A DNA stretch of 64,000 nucleotides from Nocardia arthritidis (GCF_011801145.1 NZ_CP046172.1:8184001-8248000), one strand, 5' to 3'. Positions 8,897-18,324 are shown, counted from the stretch's first letter. Notes: generated by a model from the sequence alone, not told the origin. Made by a program: numbers and translations.

Positions 8897-10480
8897 TCAG
8901 CCCACGGCCCACCATGCGGCACTATTGGCGGCGAGTTCTGCTGTGCCGCCGTGAATTTCGAGTTCCTCGGCGCTGGAGAGCAGGAGTTCGCCTGGCACCG
9001 GCACGGTCACCGGCTCGTCGGTGAAGTTCACCGTGCAGCGAAAGGACGGTCCACGGTCGAAGGCCAGCACGCCGTCCGGCCCGGGCCGCCAAGTAAAATC
9101 ACTGTGGGACAACAACTCTCGACGTAGCGCAAGGGCACTGCGGTACAGCTCCAGCATGGAACCCGGCGTGCCGGATTGCGCCTCGGCGGTGCACGCGACC
9201 CAGTGATCCGGCTGCGGCAGCCAGGGCGCGGCGCCCTGCGGGCCGAACCCGAACGGCGGTTCGGCGCCCGACCACGGGATCGGCACTCGGCAGCCGTCCC
9301 GGCCCCGCTCGGTGCGGCCGGATCGCTCCCAGATCGGGTCGGCCAGCACCTCCTCGGGCAGATCGGTCACCTCGGCGAGTCCGAGTTCCTCACCCTGGTA
9401 GAGGTATGCCGATCCGGGTAGGGCCAAGGTGAGCAATGCTGCGGCGCGCGCCCGGCGAGTGCCCAATTCGCCTCCGCCGTACCGGGTTACATGCCGGACG
9501 ACATCGTGATTGGACAGCACCCAGGTACTCGTCGCACCCGCACCGGATACCGCATCGATCGAGGCGTCGATCACCGAACGAAATTCCGCCGCATCCCATT
9601 CGGTGTGCAAATAGTGAAAGTTGAAGGCCTGGTGTAGTTCGTCCGGGCGCAGATAGTTCGCCGACCGCGCGGCATTCGGTGCGAACAGTTCGGCGGTCGC
9701 GATCCGTTCCCCCGGATAGGAATCCAGGATCTTGCGCCACCGCCGATGAATCTCGTGCACACCGTCTTGATCCAGGTAGGGCAGCTCCGCGACGCCCATC
9801 AACCGCCACTGCCCGCCGTGCCCGACATCGGGCAGCCCGGCCGCCTTCACCATCGCGTGCGCGACATCGATGCGGAATCCGTCGACGCCGCGGTCCAGCC
9901 AGAACCGCAGGATCTCGTCGAATTCGGTGAGTACATCGGCGTTGTCCCAGTTGAGATCCGGCTGCCCCGAGTCGAAAAGGTGCAGATACCACTGGCCGTC
10001 GGGCACCCTGGTCCAGGCCGGGCCGCCGAAGCAGGATTCCCAGTCGTTGGGCGGCAGTTCGCCGCGCCCGTCGCGGAACACATAGCGTTCGCGCGCGAGC
10101 GAACCGGGCCCGGCGGCCAGCGCCTCGACGAACCAAATATGCTGCGCCGAGGTGTGATTGGGCACCAGGTCGATCAGGACCCGCAGCCCGAGCAGATGCG
10201 CGTCGGCGATCAGCGCGGAGAGGTCGTCCAGCCCGCCGAAGAGCGGATCGACGGCGCGATGGTCGGCGACGTCGTAGCCGCCGTCGGCCATCGGCGAAAC
10301 GTAGAACGGTGTGAGCCATACCGCGTCGACACCGAGGGCGGCCAAATACGGCAGCCGGGTGCGGATTCCACTGAGGTCGCCGATGCCGTCACCGTCGCCG
10401 TCGGCGAAGCTGCGCACATAGATCTGGTAGATCGTCGCGTGCCGCCACCAGCGCAACCCCGGACCCGAGTTCTCGATCAT
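8897..10480 (-). CDS. GH13 alpha-glucosidase / oligo-alpha-glucosidase
   Basis: A 527-residue cytoplasmic GH13 enzyme. It starts with the WWRHATIYQIYVRSFADG segment, then DLVPNHTS (region I), GFRIDVAH with the nucleophile Asp near residue 202 (region II), TAELF with the acid/base Glu near 261 (region III) and LSNHD with Asp near 325 (region IV). Oligo-1,6-glucosidases and alpha-glucosidases share this pattern. The exact linkage specificity cannot be read, and the absence of a signal peptide argues for intracellular oligosaccharide or maltose use. It is divergent from a ROK regulator that probably controls it. Confidence 0.93.
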   Translation of the reverse strand: MIENSGPGLRWWRHATIYQIYVRSFADGDGDGIGDLSGIRTRLPYLAALGVDAVWLTPFYVSPMADGGYDVADHRAVDPLFGGLDDLSALIADAHLLGLRVLIDLVPNHTSAQHIWFVEALAAGPGSLARERYVFRDGRGELPPNDWESCFGGPAWTRVPDGQWYLHLFDSGQPDLNWDNADVLTEFDEILRFWLDRGVDGFRIDVAHAMVKAAGLPDVGHGGQWRLMGVAELPYLDQDGVHEIHRRWRKILDSYPGERIATAELFAPNAARSANYLRPDELHQAFNFHYLHTEWDAAEFRSVIDASIDAVSGAGATSTWVLSNHDVVRHVTRYGGGELGTRRARAAALLTLALPGSAYLYQGEELGLAEVTDLPEEVLADPIWERSGRTERGRDGCRVPIPWSGAEPPFGFGPQGAAPWLPQPDHWVACTAEAQSGTPGSMLELYRSALALRRELLSHSDFTWRPGPDGVLAFDRGPSFRCTVNFTDEPVTVPVPGELLLSSAEELEIHGGTAELAANSAAWWAVG

Positions 10481-10508
10481 GAATGTCCCTCTGGGATAAA
10501 GCCGTAGT

Positions 10509-10535
10509 TTGTTCAGTTACTGCACAAAGTAAGAT
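10509..10535 (+). promoter_or_regulatory. ROK-regulator operator and promoter
   Basis: TTGTTCAGTTACTGCACAA (10509-10527) is an inverted repeat with arms TTGTtCAG and CTGcACAA around TTA. It lies directly before TAAGAT (10530-10535), a -10 hexamer at -12 to -7 from the ROK start codon, so the mRNA is probably leaderless. It sits in the 61-nt gap shared with the divergent glucosidase and is the obvious ROK-protein binding site. Confidence 0.55.
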
Positions 10536-10541
10536 ACGGAT

Positions 10542-11756
10542 ATGCCCCGCACCGCACAAGAACCGGCGAAGAACGGCATCGGCGAGCTGCTCCTCGCGCT
10601 ACACACGTTGGGCGGCAGCGCAACTCGGGCCGAGCTGACCGAACGGCTCGGTTGCGGCCGCAGCGTGACGGGTTATCTGCTGCGTGAATTGGATCAGCTC
10701 GGCATGATCGGCGTCGATCGCGAACACCAACGGTCCGAGGGCGGGCGTCCCTCCCACCGGATCCGGATCGCCGACACCGGACCGGTGGTGCTCGCGATAC
10801 AGCTGCACGCCGCCACGATCAGCGCGGCCAGGGTCGCGCTCGGCGGCCGGATCCTCGAACGCGTCGACCGAGACCTGCCGAGCCGCGACGTCGCCGATGT
10901 GGTGCGCGAATTATGCTGTCTGGTAGGCGAATTGGTACCGGATGAGCGGCCGCTGCTGGGTCTCGGCATCGCCGTGCCCGGCCCGGTCCGGCTGCCGGAC
11001 GGGCAGGTTCGGGCCGCGACGCACCTCGGCTGGCCGCGCTCGGTGCCGCTGGCGCGGCTGGTGCGCGCCGAATTACCGCCGCATCTCACGGATCTGCCGA
11101 TCGAGGTCGGCAACGACGCGAACCTCGCCGCCTGGGCCGAACACCGCCACGGCGCCGGACGGGCCGCCGCCCAACTGCTGTACCTGACGACCACCCGGGT
11201 CGGCCTCGGTGGCGCGCTGGTGAGCGGGGGCCAATTATTCAGCGGCGCACACGGATACGCGATCGAACCGGGGCACATCACCGTCGATCCGGCCGGTGCG
11301 CGCTGCCGCTGCGGATCCACCGGCTGCCTCGAGGTCGAGGCAGACCAGCGCGCCCTCCTGCGCGCCGCCGGGGCACCGGATCTCCCGGACGGCGAAATCC
11401 CCGGCGCCGCAGCGGAAGTGGTCGCCGCCGCCCGCGCCGGTGACGCACGCGCCCGCACCGCCGTTCAACGACTCAACACCCACCTCGGCAGCGGACTGGC
11501 CAGCTTGGCCAACATCATCGACACCGACCGCATAGTGCTCGGCGGAACCCTCGCCGCACTCTACGAACTGGACCCGGCCACCGTCCGCGACCAACTCGCC
11601 GCCCGCGCCTTCCTCGTCGACATCGACGAAATCACCATCGCCACCGAACAATTGCCCGACAGCGCCCTCCTCGGCGCCGCCGAACTCGCCTGGCACCCCC
11701 TACTCACCGACCCCAGACGCACCCTCAGCACCGCCCACCACCCCCAACAGGCTTGA
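10542..11756 (+). CDS. ROK-family transcriptional regulator
   Basis: A 404-residue protein with an N-terminal winged helix (residues about 12-65, with RAELTERLGCGRSVTGYLLRELDQLG) fused to a ROK sugar-kinase fold. The ROK zinc signature appears as GHITVDP followed by CRCGSTGCLE near residue 256. ROK repressors such as NagC and XylR bind a sugar or sugar phosphate in the kinase fold. The divergent GH13 glucosidase suggests a maltooligosaccharide- or glucose-linked inducer. The start is fixed by the -10 box at leaderless distance. Confidence 0.92.
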   Translation: MPRTAQEPAKNGIGELLLALHTLGGSATRAELTERLGCGRSVTGYLLRELDQLGMIGVDREHQRSEGGRPSHRIRIADTGPVVLAIQLHAATISAARVALGGRILERVDRDLPSRDVADVVRELCCLVGELVPDERPLLGLGIAVPGPVRLPDGQVRAATHLGWPRSVPLARLVRAELPPHLTDLPIEVGNDANLAAWAEHRHGAGRAAAQLLYLTTTRVGLGGALVSGGQLFSGAHGYAIEPGHITVDPAGARCRCGSTGCLEVEADQRALLRAAGAPDLPDGEIPGAAAEVVAAARAGDARARTAVQRLNTHLGSGLASLANIIDTDRIVLGGTLAALYELDPATVRDQLAARAFLVDIDEITIATEQLPDSALLGAAELAWHPLLTDPRRTLSTAHHPQQA

Positions 11757-11782
11757 TTCGCCCCAGTGGAATCCAGAACTGG

Positions 11783-12523
11783 TCAGCGGTTGGGAACTGG
11801 CACCAGGTCTCGGGTGGCGGTGTGGTAGCGGGTGGCGATGAGGCGGATTACGGCGGGGTGTACGCCGATGGGGTCGGCGACGCCGTCGGCGCCGGCGTCG
11901 TGCAGGCGTTGCTGGAATAGGCCGTGGGACAACAGGTATGAGGCGATGAAGACTCGGTTGTGGCCTGAATTGCGCAGTCCGGCTACGACATCCGGTACGT
12001 GCGGGGCGCCGGTGGCGATGTAGCCGACGGTGACGGGGGTGCGCAGGCGGTCGGCGAGCAGGTCCGCCGCGCTGCGAACGTCTTGGCGGGCACGGCGATC
12101 CGAGGAACCGGCGGCGGCGAACACCACCGCGTCGCCCGGCCGCCAGCCCTCGGCGTGCAGCCGCATGGCCATGACGCGGGCCAGTGCCGGATCGGGTCCG
12201 ATGGCCGGGGTGACCGCGACCATCGGGTGACCGCTGTCCGCGACCTCGCGCGGCACATCCTGGTAGACGTGGTACCCGGATGCGAGGAACGCCGGAACCA
12301 CTACGGCGGGAACGGATTTCCGATCCAGATCGCGCAGCACCTCCGACGGCGACGGCCCGAGCACGTCGACGAACGCGGTGCGCACCCACGGACCGCGAAA
12401 CTCGGTGCCGGGCCCCGAAATCCCGGCACCGAGCTCCCGCGAAACCGCCTCGGCGAGCGTGCCGATGAGCTCGACCCCCTTGGTGCTCCTGGTGCCGTGC
12501 GCGACGAGTACCAGCGCGCTCAC
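11783..12523 (-). CDS. CbiX/SirB-type chelatase (probable sirohydrochlorin ferrochelatase)
   Basis: A 246-residue protein starting SALVLVAHGTRS, the N-terminal strand and metal-ligand His of CbiX/SirB chelatases. A second half carries GYIATGAPHVPDVV and IASYLLSHG, giving the two-lobed long form. Its GTG at 12523 overlaps the stop of the preceding gene in GTGA. As the last gene of the nirBD operon it probably inserts iron into sirohydrochlorin to give siroheme for NirB. Cobalt insertion for cobalamin is the alternative, but the context favours iron. Confidence 0.88.
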   Translation of the reverse strand: MSALVLVAHGTRSTKGVELIGTLAEAVSRELGAGISGPGTEFRGPWVRTAFVDVLGPSPSEVLRDLDRKSVPAVVVPAFLASGYHVYQDVPREVADSGHPMVAVTPAIGPDPALARVMAMRLHAEGWRPGDAVVFAAAGSSDRRARQDVRSAADLLADRLRTPVTVGYIATGAPHVPDVVAGLRNSGHNRVFIASYLLSHGLFQQRLHDAGADGVADPIGVHPAVIRLIATRYHTATRDLVPVPNR

Positions 12524-13758
12524 CACGTCCCCACCGCCTGTACGTAGCGCGGTGCGCGCACCGGGGTGCCGACGCCGGGCCCGGACGGCTGTGGGCTCTC
12601 GCACTCCTCCGCGGCCTCGATGGCCAGCCGATAGCCCCGTTTCACCACTGTCTGAATCGCTTTCGGGGTGCCGAGCCCGCTGCGCAGCCTGGCGATCGCC
12701 GTCTCGACGGCATGGGTGTCGTCACCGCCGCCGGGCAGCGCGGCCAGCAGCTGTTCGCGGGAGACCACCCGGCCCGGCTGCCGCACCAGCGCGCGCATCA
12801 GCGCCATCGGCGCCGGCGCGAGCTGACGCACCGCACCGTCGACGACGACGCACGCACCGCGCACGCTGATGACGTGCCCGCCCGCCTGGATCCGGTTGGC
12901 CCGCCTCGGCAGTTCCTCGGCCACATGCCTGGCCAGTGCCCCGAGCCTGGCCCGGGCCGGCTGCGAGGTCGCGACGCCCAGTTCCTCCAGCGGCGCGGCG
13001 GTGATCGGCCCGACACAGGCCGCGAGCACCCGCCCGCGAAACGCGTGCAGCAGCCCATCCAGCAGCCCGGTTTCCTTGGCGCGCATCAGCATCGATGCCA
13101 CGGCGGGCGCACTCGTGAAGGTGACGCAGTCGAGGCCGCCGGTGACGACCGCCTCGATGAGATGGTCCATCGGCCCCGAATCCACCGGTGGCGTCCAGCG
13201 ATACACCGGCACCGGCACGACATCCGCTCCGGCGCAGCGCAATACCTCGCAGAAGTCCGGCACCGGCTCCCATTCCGTTGTGGCGCCGTGCAATTGGACC
13301 GCGATCCGCACACCCTCGACCCCCGCGGCGAGCAGGTGATCCAGCACCTCCGCCGACGATTCCGAGGCGGGCGACCATTCCTCGCGCAGGTCGGCGGCGC
13401 GGATCGCACCGGTCGCCTTGGGCCCGCGCGCCAGCAACCGTCCGGCGGCGAGGGTGTCGTGCAGCTGTTCGGCCAGCCCCCAGCCCTCGGCGGCCTCCAT
13501 CCAGCCGCGGAAGCCGATGCCGGTGGTGGCGACGGTGATCTGCGGCGGGGCTTCGATGAGCCGCCTGGTCACCCGCTCCAGCTCGGTGTCGTCGGCCAGC
13601 GGGATTATTCGAATAGCCGGGGCCGCAACGACATTCGCCCCGCGCCTGGTGAGCAGCGTGGCGAACTCATCGGCCCGGCGGGCGGCGGTGACGCCGACGG
13701 TGAATCCGGCGAGACAGGGACCGATCCCCGTCGGCTCGCCGCGCGATCCGGTGTCCAT
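12520..13758 (-). CDS. nnaR: HemD-like/winged-helix nitrate-nitrite assimilation regulator (NnaR type)
   Basis: A 412-residue two-domain protein. Residues about 15-280 match uroporphyrinogen-III synthase (FTVGVTAARRADEFATLL, then TSAPAV and CVGPITAAPL). Residues about 300-385 are an OmpR/PhoB-type winged helix (MALMRALVRQPGRVVSREQLL, then VETAIARLRSGLG and VKRGYRL). This fusion within a nirBD operon is the layout of NnaR, described in Streptomyces and Mycobacterium smegmatis as a GlnR co-activator of nitrite reduction genes. It may regulate, synthesise uroporphyrinogen III, or both. It starts 3 nt after nirD. Confidence 0.87.
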   Translation of the reverse strand: MDTGSRGEPTGIGPCLAGFTVGVTAARRADEFATLLTRRGANVVAAPAIRIIPLADDTELERVTRRLIEAPPQITVATTGIGFRGWMEAAEGWGLAEQLHDTLAAGRLLARGPKATGAIRAADLREEWSPASESSAEVLDHLLAAGVEGVRIAVQLHGATTEWEPVPDFCEVLRCAGADVVPVPVYRWTPPVDSGPMDHLIEAVVTGGLDCVTFTSAPAVASMLMRAKETGLLDGLLHAFRGRVLAACVGPITAAPLEELGVATSQPARARLGALARHVAEELPRRANRIQAGGHVISVRGACVVVDGAVRQLAPAPMALMRALVRQPGRVVSREQLLAALPGGGDDTHAVETAIARLRSGLGTPKAIQTVVKRGYRLAIEAAEECESPQPSGPGVGTPVRAPRYVQAVGTW

Positions 13759-13761
13759 GGA

Positions 13762-14160
13762 TCATCCGTCCGCGGGCAGGGAGGCGGCGACCGGCTCGTT
13801 CGACAGCGCGACGATGCCGTCGACCACCCGCACGGCGTATACGGGCAGCGCGGCGTCGGGATCGTCCAGGCAATGCCCGTCCACCAGCGAGTACGCCTGC
13901 TTGAGCAGCGGCGAGGCGACCACCGGCACACCGCCCCGGTCCCCGACGATGCCGCGCGACATCACCGCGGCCCGCCCGATCGGGTCGATATTGCCGACCG
14001 CGTAGAGCATGCCGTCGGGCAGCAGGAATAGTGCGGCTTGCTGGCCACCTTTCAGCAACACGGCGACGCCGCGGCCAGGGATCAGGTAGTCGAGCCGGCA
14101 AGCCTGCGTCCATCCGGTGATGGTTGCCGTCATGGTGCCGGGAATATCGATCACGGTCAT
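13762..14160 (-). CDS. nirD: Assimilatory nitrite reductase small subunit NirD
   Basis: A 132-residue NirD with the Rieske-like fold: an early VAVLLKGGQQAALFLLPDGMLYAVGNIDP segment and GDRGGVPVVASPLLKQAYSLVDGHCLDDP. The Cys/His cluster ligands of true Rieske proteins are missing, as is normal for NirD. It is the small partner of NirB in NADH-dependent reduction of nitrite to ammonium in the cytoplasm. The ATG follows a GGAGGT site. It lies 64 nt after nirB. Confidence 0.93.
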   Translation of the reverse strand: MTVIDIPGTMTATITGWTQACRLDYLIPGRGVAVLLKGGQQAALFLLPDGMLYAVGNIDPIGRAAVMSRGIVGDRGGVPVVASPLLKQAYSLVDGHCLDDPDAALPVYAVRVVDGIVALSNEPVAASLPADG

Positions 14161-14224
14161 CGGTGTCTACCTCCAAACGCCATACTCATTGGTACCGGCG
14201 TCCTGTTTCTGCACGGTTAAGTTG

Positions 14225-16750
14225 TCATTTCCCCTGCGTAGCGACAGGGACCGGGGGCATCCCCAGCAGCACGGGCACCTTGCGCTCGCCGCTGTCGTCG
14301 AAGGCGATGGTCGGATCGGCCGCATCGGGTGCGTTGACGAAGGACACGAACCGGGACAGCTTCTCCTCGTCGTCGAGCACCGCCGCCCATTCATCCCGGT
14401 AGCCGGCGACATGCTGGGCCATGGCCGCCTCCAGGTCGTCGGCGATGCCGAGGCTGTCCTCGCAGATCACCTGCTTCAGATAGTCGAGCCCGCCCTCCAG
14501 CGCCTCCTGCCACGGCGCGGTGCGCTGCAGCCGGTCGGCGGTGCGGATGTAGAACATCAGGTAGCGGTCGATGTATTTGATCAGCGTCTCGTCGTCGAGG
14601 TCGCCCGCCAGCAGCACCGCGTGCTTGGGCGTGAGCCCGCCGTTGCCGCCGACGTACAGGTTCCAGCCGTGTTCGGTGGCGATCACCCCGACGTCCTTGC
14701 CGCGCGCTTCGGCGCATTCGCGCGCGCAACCGGAGACGGCCAACTTCAGCTTGTGCGGCGAACGCAGTCCGCGGTAACGCTTTTCGAGCAGCACGGCCAT
14801 GCCGACCGAATCCTGCTGACCGTAGCGGCACCAGGTGGAGCCGACGCAGCTCTTCACCGTCCGCAGCGACTTGCCGTACGCGTGACCGGATTCCATACCC
14901 GCGTCGACCAGCCTGCGCCAGATCAGCGGCAGCTGCTCGACCCGCGCGCCGAACAGGTCGATCCGCTGCCCGCCGGTGACCTTGACATAGAGCCCGAATT
15001 CCTTTGCCACCTCACCGATCACGATGAGCTGCTCGGGGGTGACCTCACCGCCGGGCATCCGCGGCACCACCGAATAGGTCCCGTTCTTCTGCAGGTTGGC
15101 CAGGAAGTGGTCGTTGGTGTCCTGCAGCGCGGCCTGTTCGCCGTCGAGGATGTGATCGCTGGAGGTGGACGCCAGGATCGATGCCACCGTCGGCTTGCAG
15201 ATATCGCAGCCGGTTCCGGTGCCGTACTTGGCGATCAGGCCGGAGAAGGTGCGGATACCGGTGACCTGGACGATCTGGAACAGCTCGGCCCGCGACTGGG
15301 TGAAGTGCTCGCACAGCGACTTGGACAGCTCGACGCCGGACTGTTCCAACAGCTTCTTGAGCATGGGAACGCAACCGCCACAAGATGTTCCGGCCGAGGT
15401 GCAGCCCTTGATGGCCGGGATATCGCAGGCGCCGTCCGAAATCGCCCCGCAGATGGCGCCTTTCGACACGTTGTTGCAGGAGCAGATCTGCGCGTCGTCC
15501 GGTAGCGCGTCCGCGCCGAGTTCCGCGCCCGCGGGCGAGATCAGCGCGGCCGGTTCCGCGGGCAGCGGGCGGCCGACCAGCGGACGCAGCGCCGAGTAGG
15601 CGGTGGCATCGCCGACGAGTATGCCGCCCAACAGGATTCGCGCGTCATCGGAGACGACGAGCTTGGCGTAGGTGCCCTTGGCCGCATCGTGCAGCACCAC
15701 CGATAGCGCGCCTTCGGTGACGCCGTGCGCGTCACCGAAGCTGGCCACGTCGACGCCGAGCAGCTTCAGCTTGGTCGACATGTCGGCGCCCGGGAATTCG
15801 CCCGCACCGCCGAGCAATCGGTCCGCGACGATCTCCGCCGTCGTGTAGCCGGGCGCGACCAGGCCGTAGCAGACGCCCTCCACCGCCGCGCATTCACCGA
15901 CGGCCCAGATATTCGGGTCGGAGGTCTGCAAGCCGAGATCGGTGCTGACGCCGCCGCGCGGCCCGAGCTCCAATTCACAGTCGCGGGCCAGCTGATCGCG
16001 CGGGCGAACGCCGGCGGAGAACACCACCAGCGACGCATCGATGACCGACTCGTCGGAGAGCGTAACCTTGAGCCGCCCTTGGCCTTCCGACTCGATCGAC
16101 GAGGTGCCGACCCCGGTGTGCACGTGCAGGCCCAGATCGGTGACGAGCCGTTCGAGGATCGCACCGCCGCCCTCGTCCACCTGTGCGGGCATCAGCCGGT
16201 CGTTGTACTCGACGACGTGCGGGACCAGCCCGAGCAGCCGCAGCGCGTTCGCCGCCTCCAGCCCGAGCAGTCCGCCGCCGACGACGACGCCGACCGCACC
16301 GGGTCCGGCCGCCTCCGCCGCCGCCCGTATGCCGTCGAGGTCCTCCAGCGTCCGGTAGACGAAGCATTGCGCCAGATCGTGGCCCGGCACCGGCGGCACG
16401 AATGGATACGACCCGGTGGCCAGCACCAGCGCGTCGTAGGCGATGGTGTCACCGGCCGAGGTGGTCACCTTGCGGGCCGCCCGGTCGATGGTTTCGGCGC
16501 GCTGACCGAGCCGCAGCTCGACCAGCGCGTCACCGGTGTACTCGTTGCCGGGCAGCGCCAGCGCGGCGGCGTCCCAGCTGCCGACGTAGGAGGACAGGCC
16601 GACCCGATCGTAGGCGGGCAGCGCCTCTTCGCTCAGCACGACCACCTGCCAGCGGCCGTCCTCGTCCCGCGAGCGCAGTGCCTCGACGAAACGGTGCCCG
16701 ACCATGCCGTGCCCGACGACGACCACGGTCTTGCGCTGCGATGAGTTCAT
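14225..16750 (-). CDS. nirB: Assimilatory nitrite reductase [NAD(P)H] large subunit NirB
   Basis: An 841-residue NirB. It has an N-terminal FAD/NAD(P)H oxidoreductase (VVVVGHGMVGHRF, then VGVVVGGGLLGLEAA), a BFD-like 2Fe-2S module (ICSCNNVSKG near residue 421 and SCGGC) and the sulfite/nitrite reductase half-domains. The siroheme/4Fe-4S ligands are CVGSTWC near 635 and GCAREC near 671. It reduces nitrite to ammonium with six electrons. A GGAGG site lies 8 nt before the ATG. It begins 27 nt after the nitrate transporter. All cofactor ligands are intact. Confidence 0.97.
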   Translation of the reverse strand: MNSSQRKTVVVVGHGMVGHRFVEALRSRDEDGRWQVVVLSEEALPAYDRVGLSSYVGSWDAAALALPGNEYTGDALVELRLGQRAETIDRAARKVTTSAGDTIAYDALVLATGSYPFVPPVPGHDLAQCFVYRTLEDLDGIRAAAEAAGPGAVGVVVGGGLLGLEAANALRLLGLVPHVVEYNDRLMPAQVDEGGGAILERLVTDLGLHVHTGVGTSSIESEGQGRLKVTLSDESVIDASLVVFSAGVRPRDQLARDCELELGPRGGVSTDLGLQTSDPNIWAVGECAAVEGVCYGLVAPGYTTAEIVADRLLGGAGEFPGADMSTKLKLLGVDVASFGDAHGVTEGALSVVLHDAAKGTYAKLVVSDDARILLGGILVGDATAYSALRPLVGRPLPAEPAALISPAGAELGADALPDDAQICSCNNVSKGAICGAISDGACDIPAIKGCTSAGTSCGGCVPMLKKLLEQSGVELSKSLCEHFTQSRAELFQIVQVTGIRTFSGLIAKYGTGTGCDICKPTVASILASTSSDHILDGEQAALQDTNDHFLANLQKNGTYSVVPRMPGGEVTPEQLIVIGEVAKEFGLYVKVTGGQRIDLFGARVEQLPLIWRRLVDAGMESGHAYGKSLRTVKSCVGSTWCRYGQQDSVGMAVLLEKRYRGLRSPHKLKLAVSGCARECAEARGKDVGVIATEHGWNLYVGGNGGLTPKHAVLLAGDLDDETLIKYIDRYLMFYIRTADRLQRTAPWQEALEGGLDYLKQVICEDSLGIADDLEAAMAQHVAGYRDEWAAVLDDEEKLSRFVSFVNAPDAADPTIAFDDSGERKVPVLLGMPPVPVATQGK

Positions 16751-16777
16751 CGGTAAGTCCTCCAGTGGTTCGAAAGG

Positions 16778-18256
16778 TCAGACGCGGGCCGAAGCGGTTT
16801 CGGCGGAAGCGGTTTCGCGCACCTCGGCGACCTTGCCGGTGGGCCGCCGCAGGAACACCGCCCAGGTGAGCACGGCGCACGCCGCGTAGAAGACCAGGAA
16901 CACCCAGAACGCGTTGGTGGCGGATTTGGTCGAGGCGTAGGAGGCGCGCAGCACCATATTGATCAGCACGCCGCCGAAAGCGCCTACGGCTCCGGCGAAT
17001 CCGATCAGCGCGCCGGACATGTTGCGCGACCAGGCGGCCTTTTCGGCGGTATCGCCTTGCACGCTCTTGGATTTGGCCTCGAAGATCGAGGGGATCATCT
17101 TGTAGGTCGAGCCGTTGCCGATGCCGGACAGGATGAACAGCAGGATGAAACCGATTACGTAGAACCACAATTCGGCGTGCGTCGGGGCGCGGTGGCCGTT
17201 CTTCAGCCCGGTGACGACCAGGATCGCGGTCGAGGCGACCATGGCGACGAAGGTGTACAGCGTGATCTTGCCGCCACCGAATCGGTCGGCCAGCTTGCCG
17301 CCGACGGGGCGCAGCAGCGAACCGAGCAGCGGGCCGATGAACGCGATCTGCGCGGCGTGCAGCGAGGCCTTGCCCGCCACCGCGGCCAGCGCGGCGGCCT
17401 TCGCCGGACCGGACAGCGCCTGCGCCGCCTGGGTCAGCTCCGCGGTGAAGTTGATATTGAGCACCTGACCGAAGGCGAAGCTGTAGCCGATGAACGAGCC
17501 GAAGGTGCCGATGTAGAGCACGCTCATCACCCAGGATTCGCGGTACTTCAGCATCCGGCCCATCGCGGACAGGTCGGCCTTCTGGTTGCGCACGTTGTCC
17601 ATGTAGAGGTACGCGCCGAGGGCCGCGATCACGATCAGCGCGAGGTAGATCGCGCACAGCACGCTGGCCTGCTTGCCGTCGCCGGTGTACTTCTGCCCGA
17701 GCGCGGCGATGATGGCCAGACCGATCAGCTGGATGACCGGCACACCGAGGTTGCCGCCGCCCGCGTTCAGGCCGAGCGCCCACCCCTTGAGCCGCTGGGG
17801 ATAGAAGACGTTGATGTTGGTCATCGAGGAGGCGAAGTTGCCGCCGCCGACGCCGGCGAAGGCGGCCACCACCATGTACGTGGTGTACGACGCGGGATGC
17901 GCCATGTAGTACATGGTCAGCGCGGTCGGCACCAGCAGGGCGACGGCGCTGAAGGTGGTCCAGTTGCGTCCGCCGAATTTCGCCGTCGCGACGGTGTAGG
18001 GGATGCGCAGGATCGAGCCGATCAGCGTCGGCATGGCGACCAGGTAGAACTTGCCGATGACGTCGATGTGGTAGACGGCCGGCGGCATCATCAGCACCAT
18101 CACCGACCAGATGGACCAGATGGAGAAACCGATGTGCTCGGCGAAGATGGACCAGATCAGGTTGCGCCGGGCGATGTCCTTACCGCCCGACTCCCAGGCC
18201 TCGACGTCCTCCGCGTCCCAGTGTTCGATATCTCTATTGCGTGCCAGCACACTCAC
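16778..18256 (-). CDS. NNP-family nitrate/nitrite MFS transporter (NarK/NasA type)
   Basis: A 492-residue, 12-helix MFS protein with both nitrate/nitrite porter signatures: GVGGGNFASSMTNINVFYP and GIGNGSTYKMIPSIF. It brings nitrate into the cell or exchanges it for nitrite, feeding NirBD directly downstream. No assimilatory nitrate reductase is in the window. The frame is open upstream to a TTG at 18286. I chose GTG at 18256 because GGGAGG stands 6 nt before it, with a GTG at 18259 as the alternative. Confidence 0.93.
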   Translation of the reverse strand: MSVLARNRDIEHWDAEDVEAWESGGKDIARRNLIWSIFAEHIGFSIWSIWSVMVLMMPPAVYHIDVIGKFYLVAMPTLIGSILRIPYTVATAKFGGRNWTTFSAVALLVPTALTMYYMAHPASYTTYMVVAAFAGVGGGNFASSMTNINVFYPQRLKGWALGLNAGGGNLGVPVIQLIGLAIIAALGQKYTGDGKQASVLCAIYLALIVIAALGAYLYMDNVRNQKADLSAMGRMLKYRESWVMSVLYIGTFGSFIGYSFAFGQVLNINFTAELTQAAQALSGPAKAAALAAVAGKASLHAAQIAFIGPLLGSLLRPVGGKLADRFGGGKITLYTFVAMVASTAILVVTGLKNGHRAPTHAELWFYVIGFILLFILSGIGNGSTYKMIPSIFEAKSKSVQGDTAEKAAWSRNMSGALIGFAGAVGAFGGVLINMVLRASYASTKSATNAFWVFLVFYAACAVLTWAVFLRRPTGKVAEVRETASAETASARV

Positions 18257-18301
18257 CACGGGCCTCCCAGCATTCGGTTGGCCCAACGGTATGGAACGGG
18301 T

Positions 18302-18324
18302 ATTGCGACAATGCTGCGCGCAAT
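18302..18324. promoter_or_regulatory. Inverted repeat upstream of the nitrate transporter
   Basis: ATTGCG and CGCAAT form perfect 6-bp arms with an 11-nt spacer in the 122-nt gap before the nitrate transporter. Given the operon's content, NnaR or GlnR are the likely binders. I could not match it with confidence to a published box. Confidence 0.35.

Noticed and set aside
11763..11782. CCAGT/ACTGG hairpin between the ROK gene and the chelatase gene
   Set aside because: A 5-bp stem with a 10-nt loop and no T run is too weak for a terminator call, although the location is right.
13762..14160. NirD as a true Rieske protein
   Set aside because: The CxH and CxxH cluster ligands are missing, which is the normal state of NirD and not a defect.
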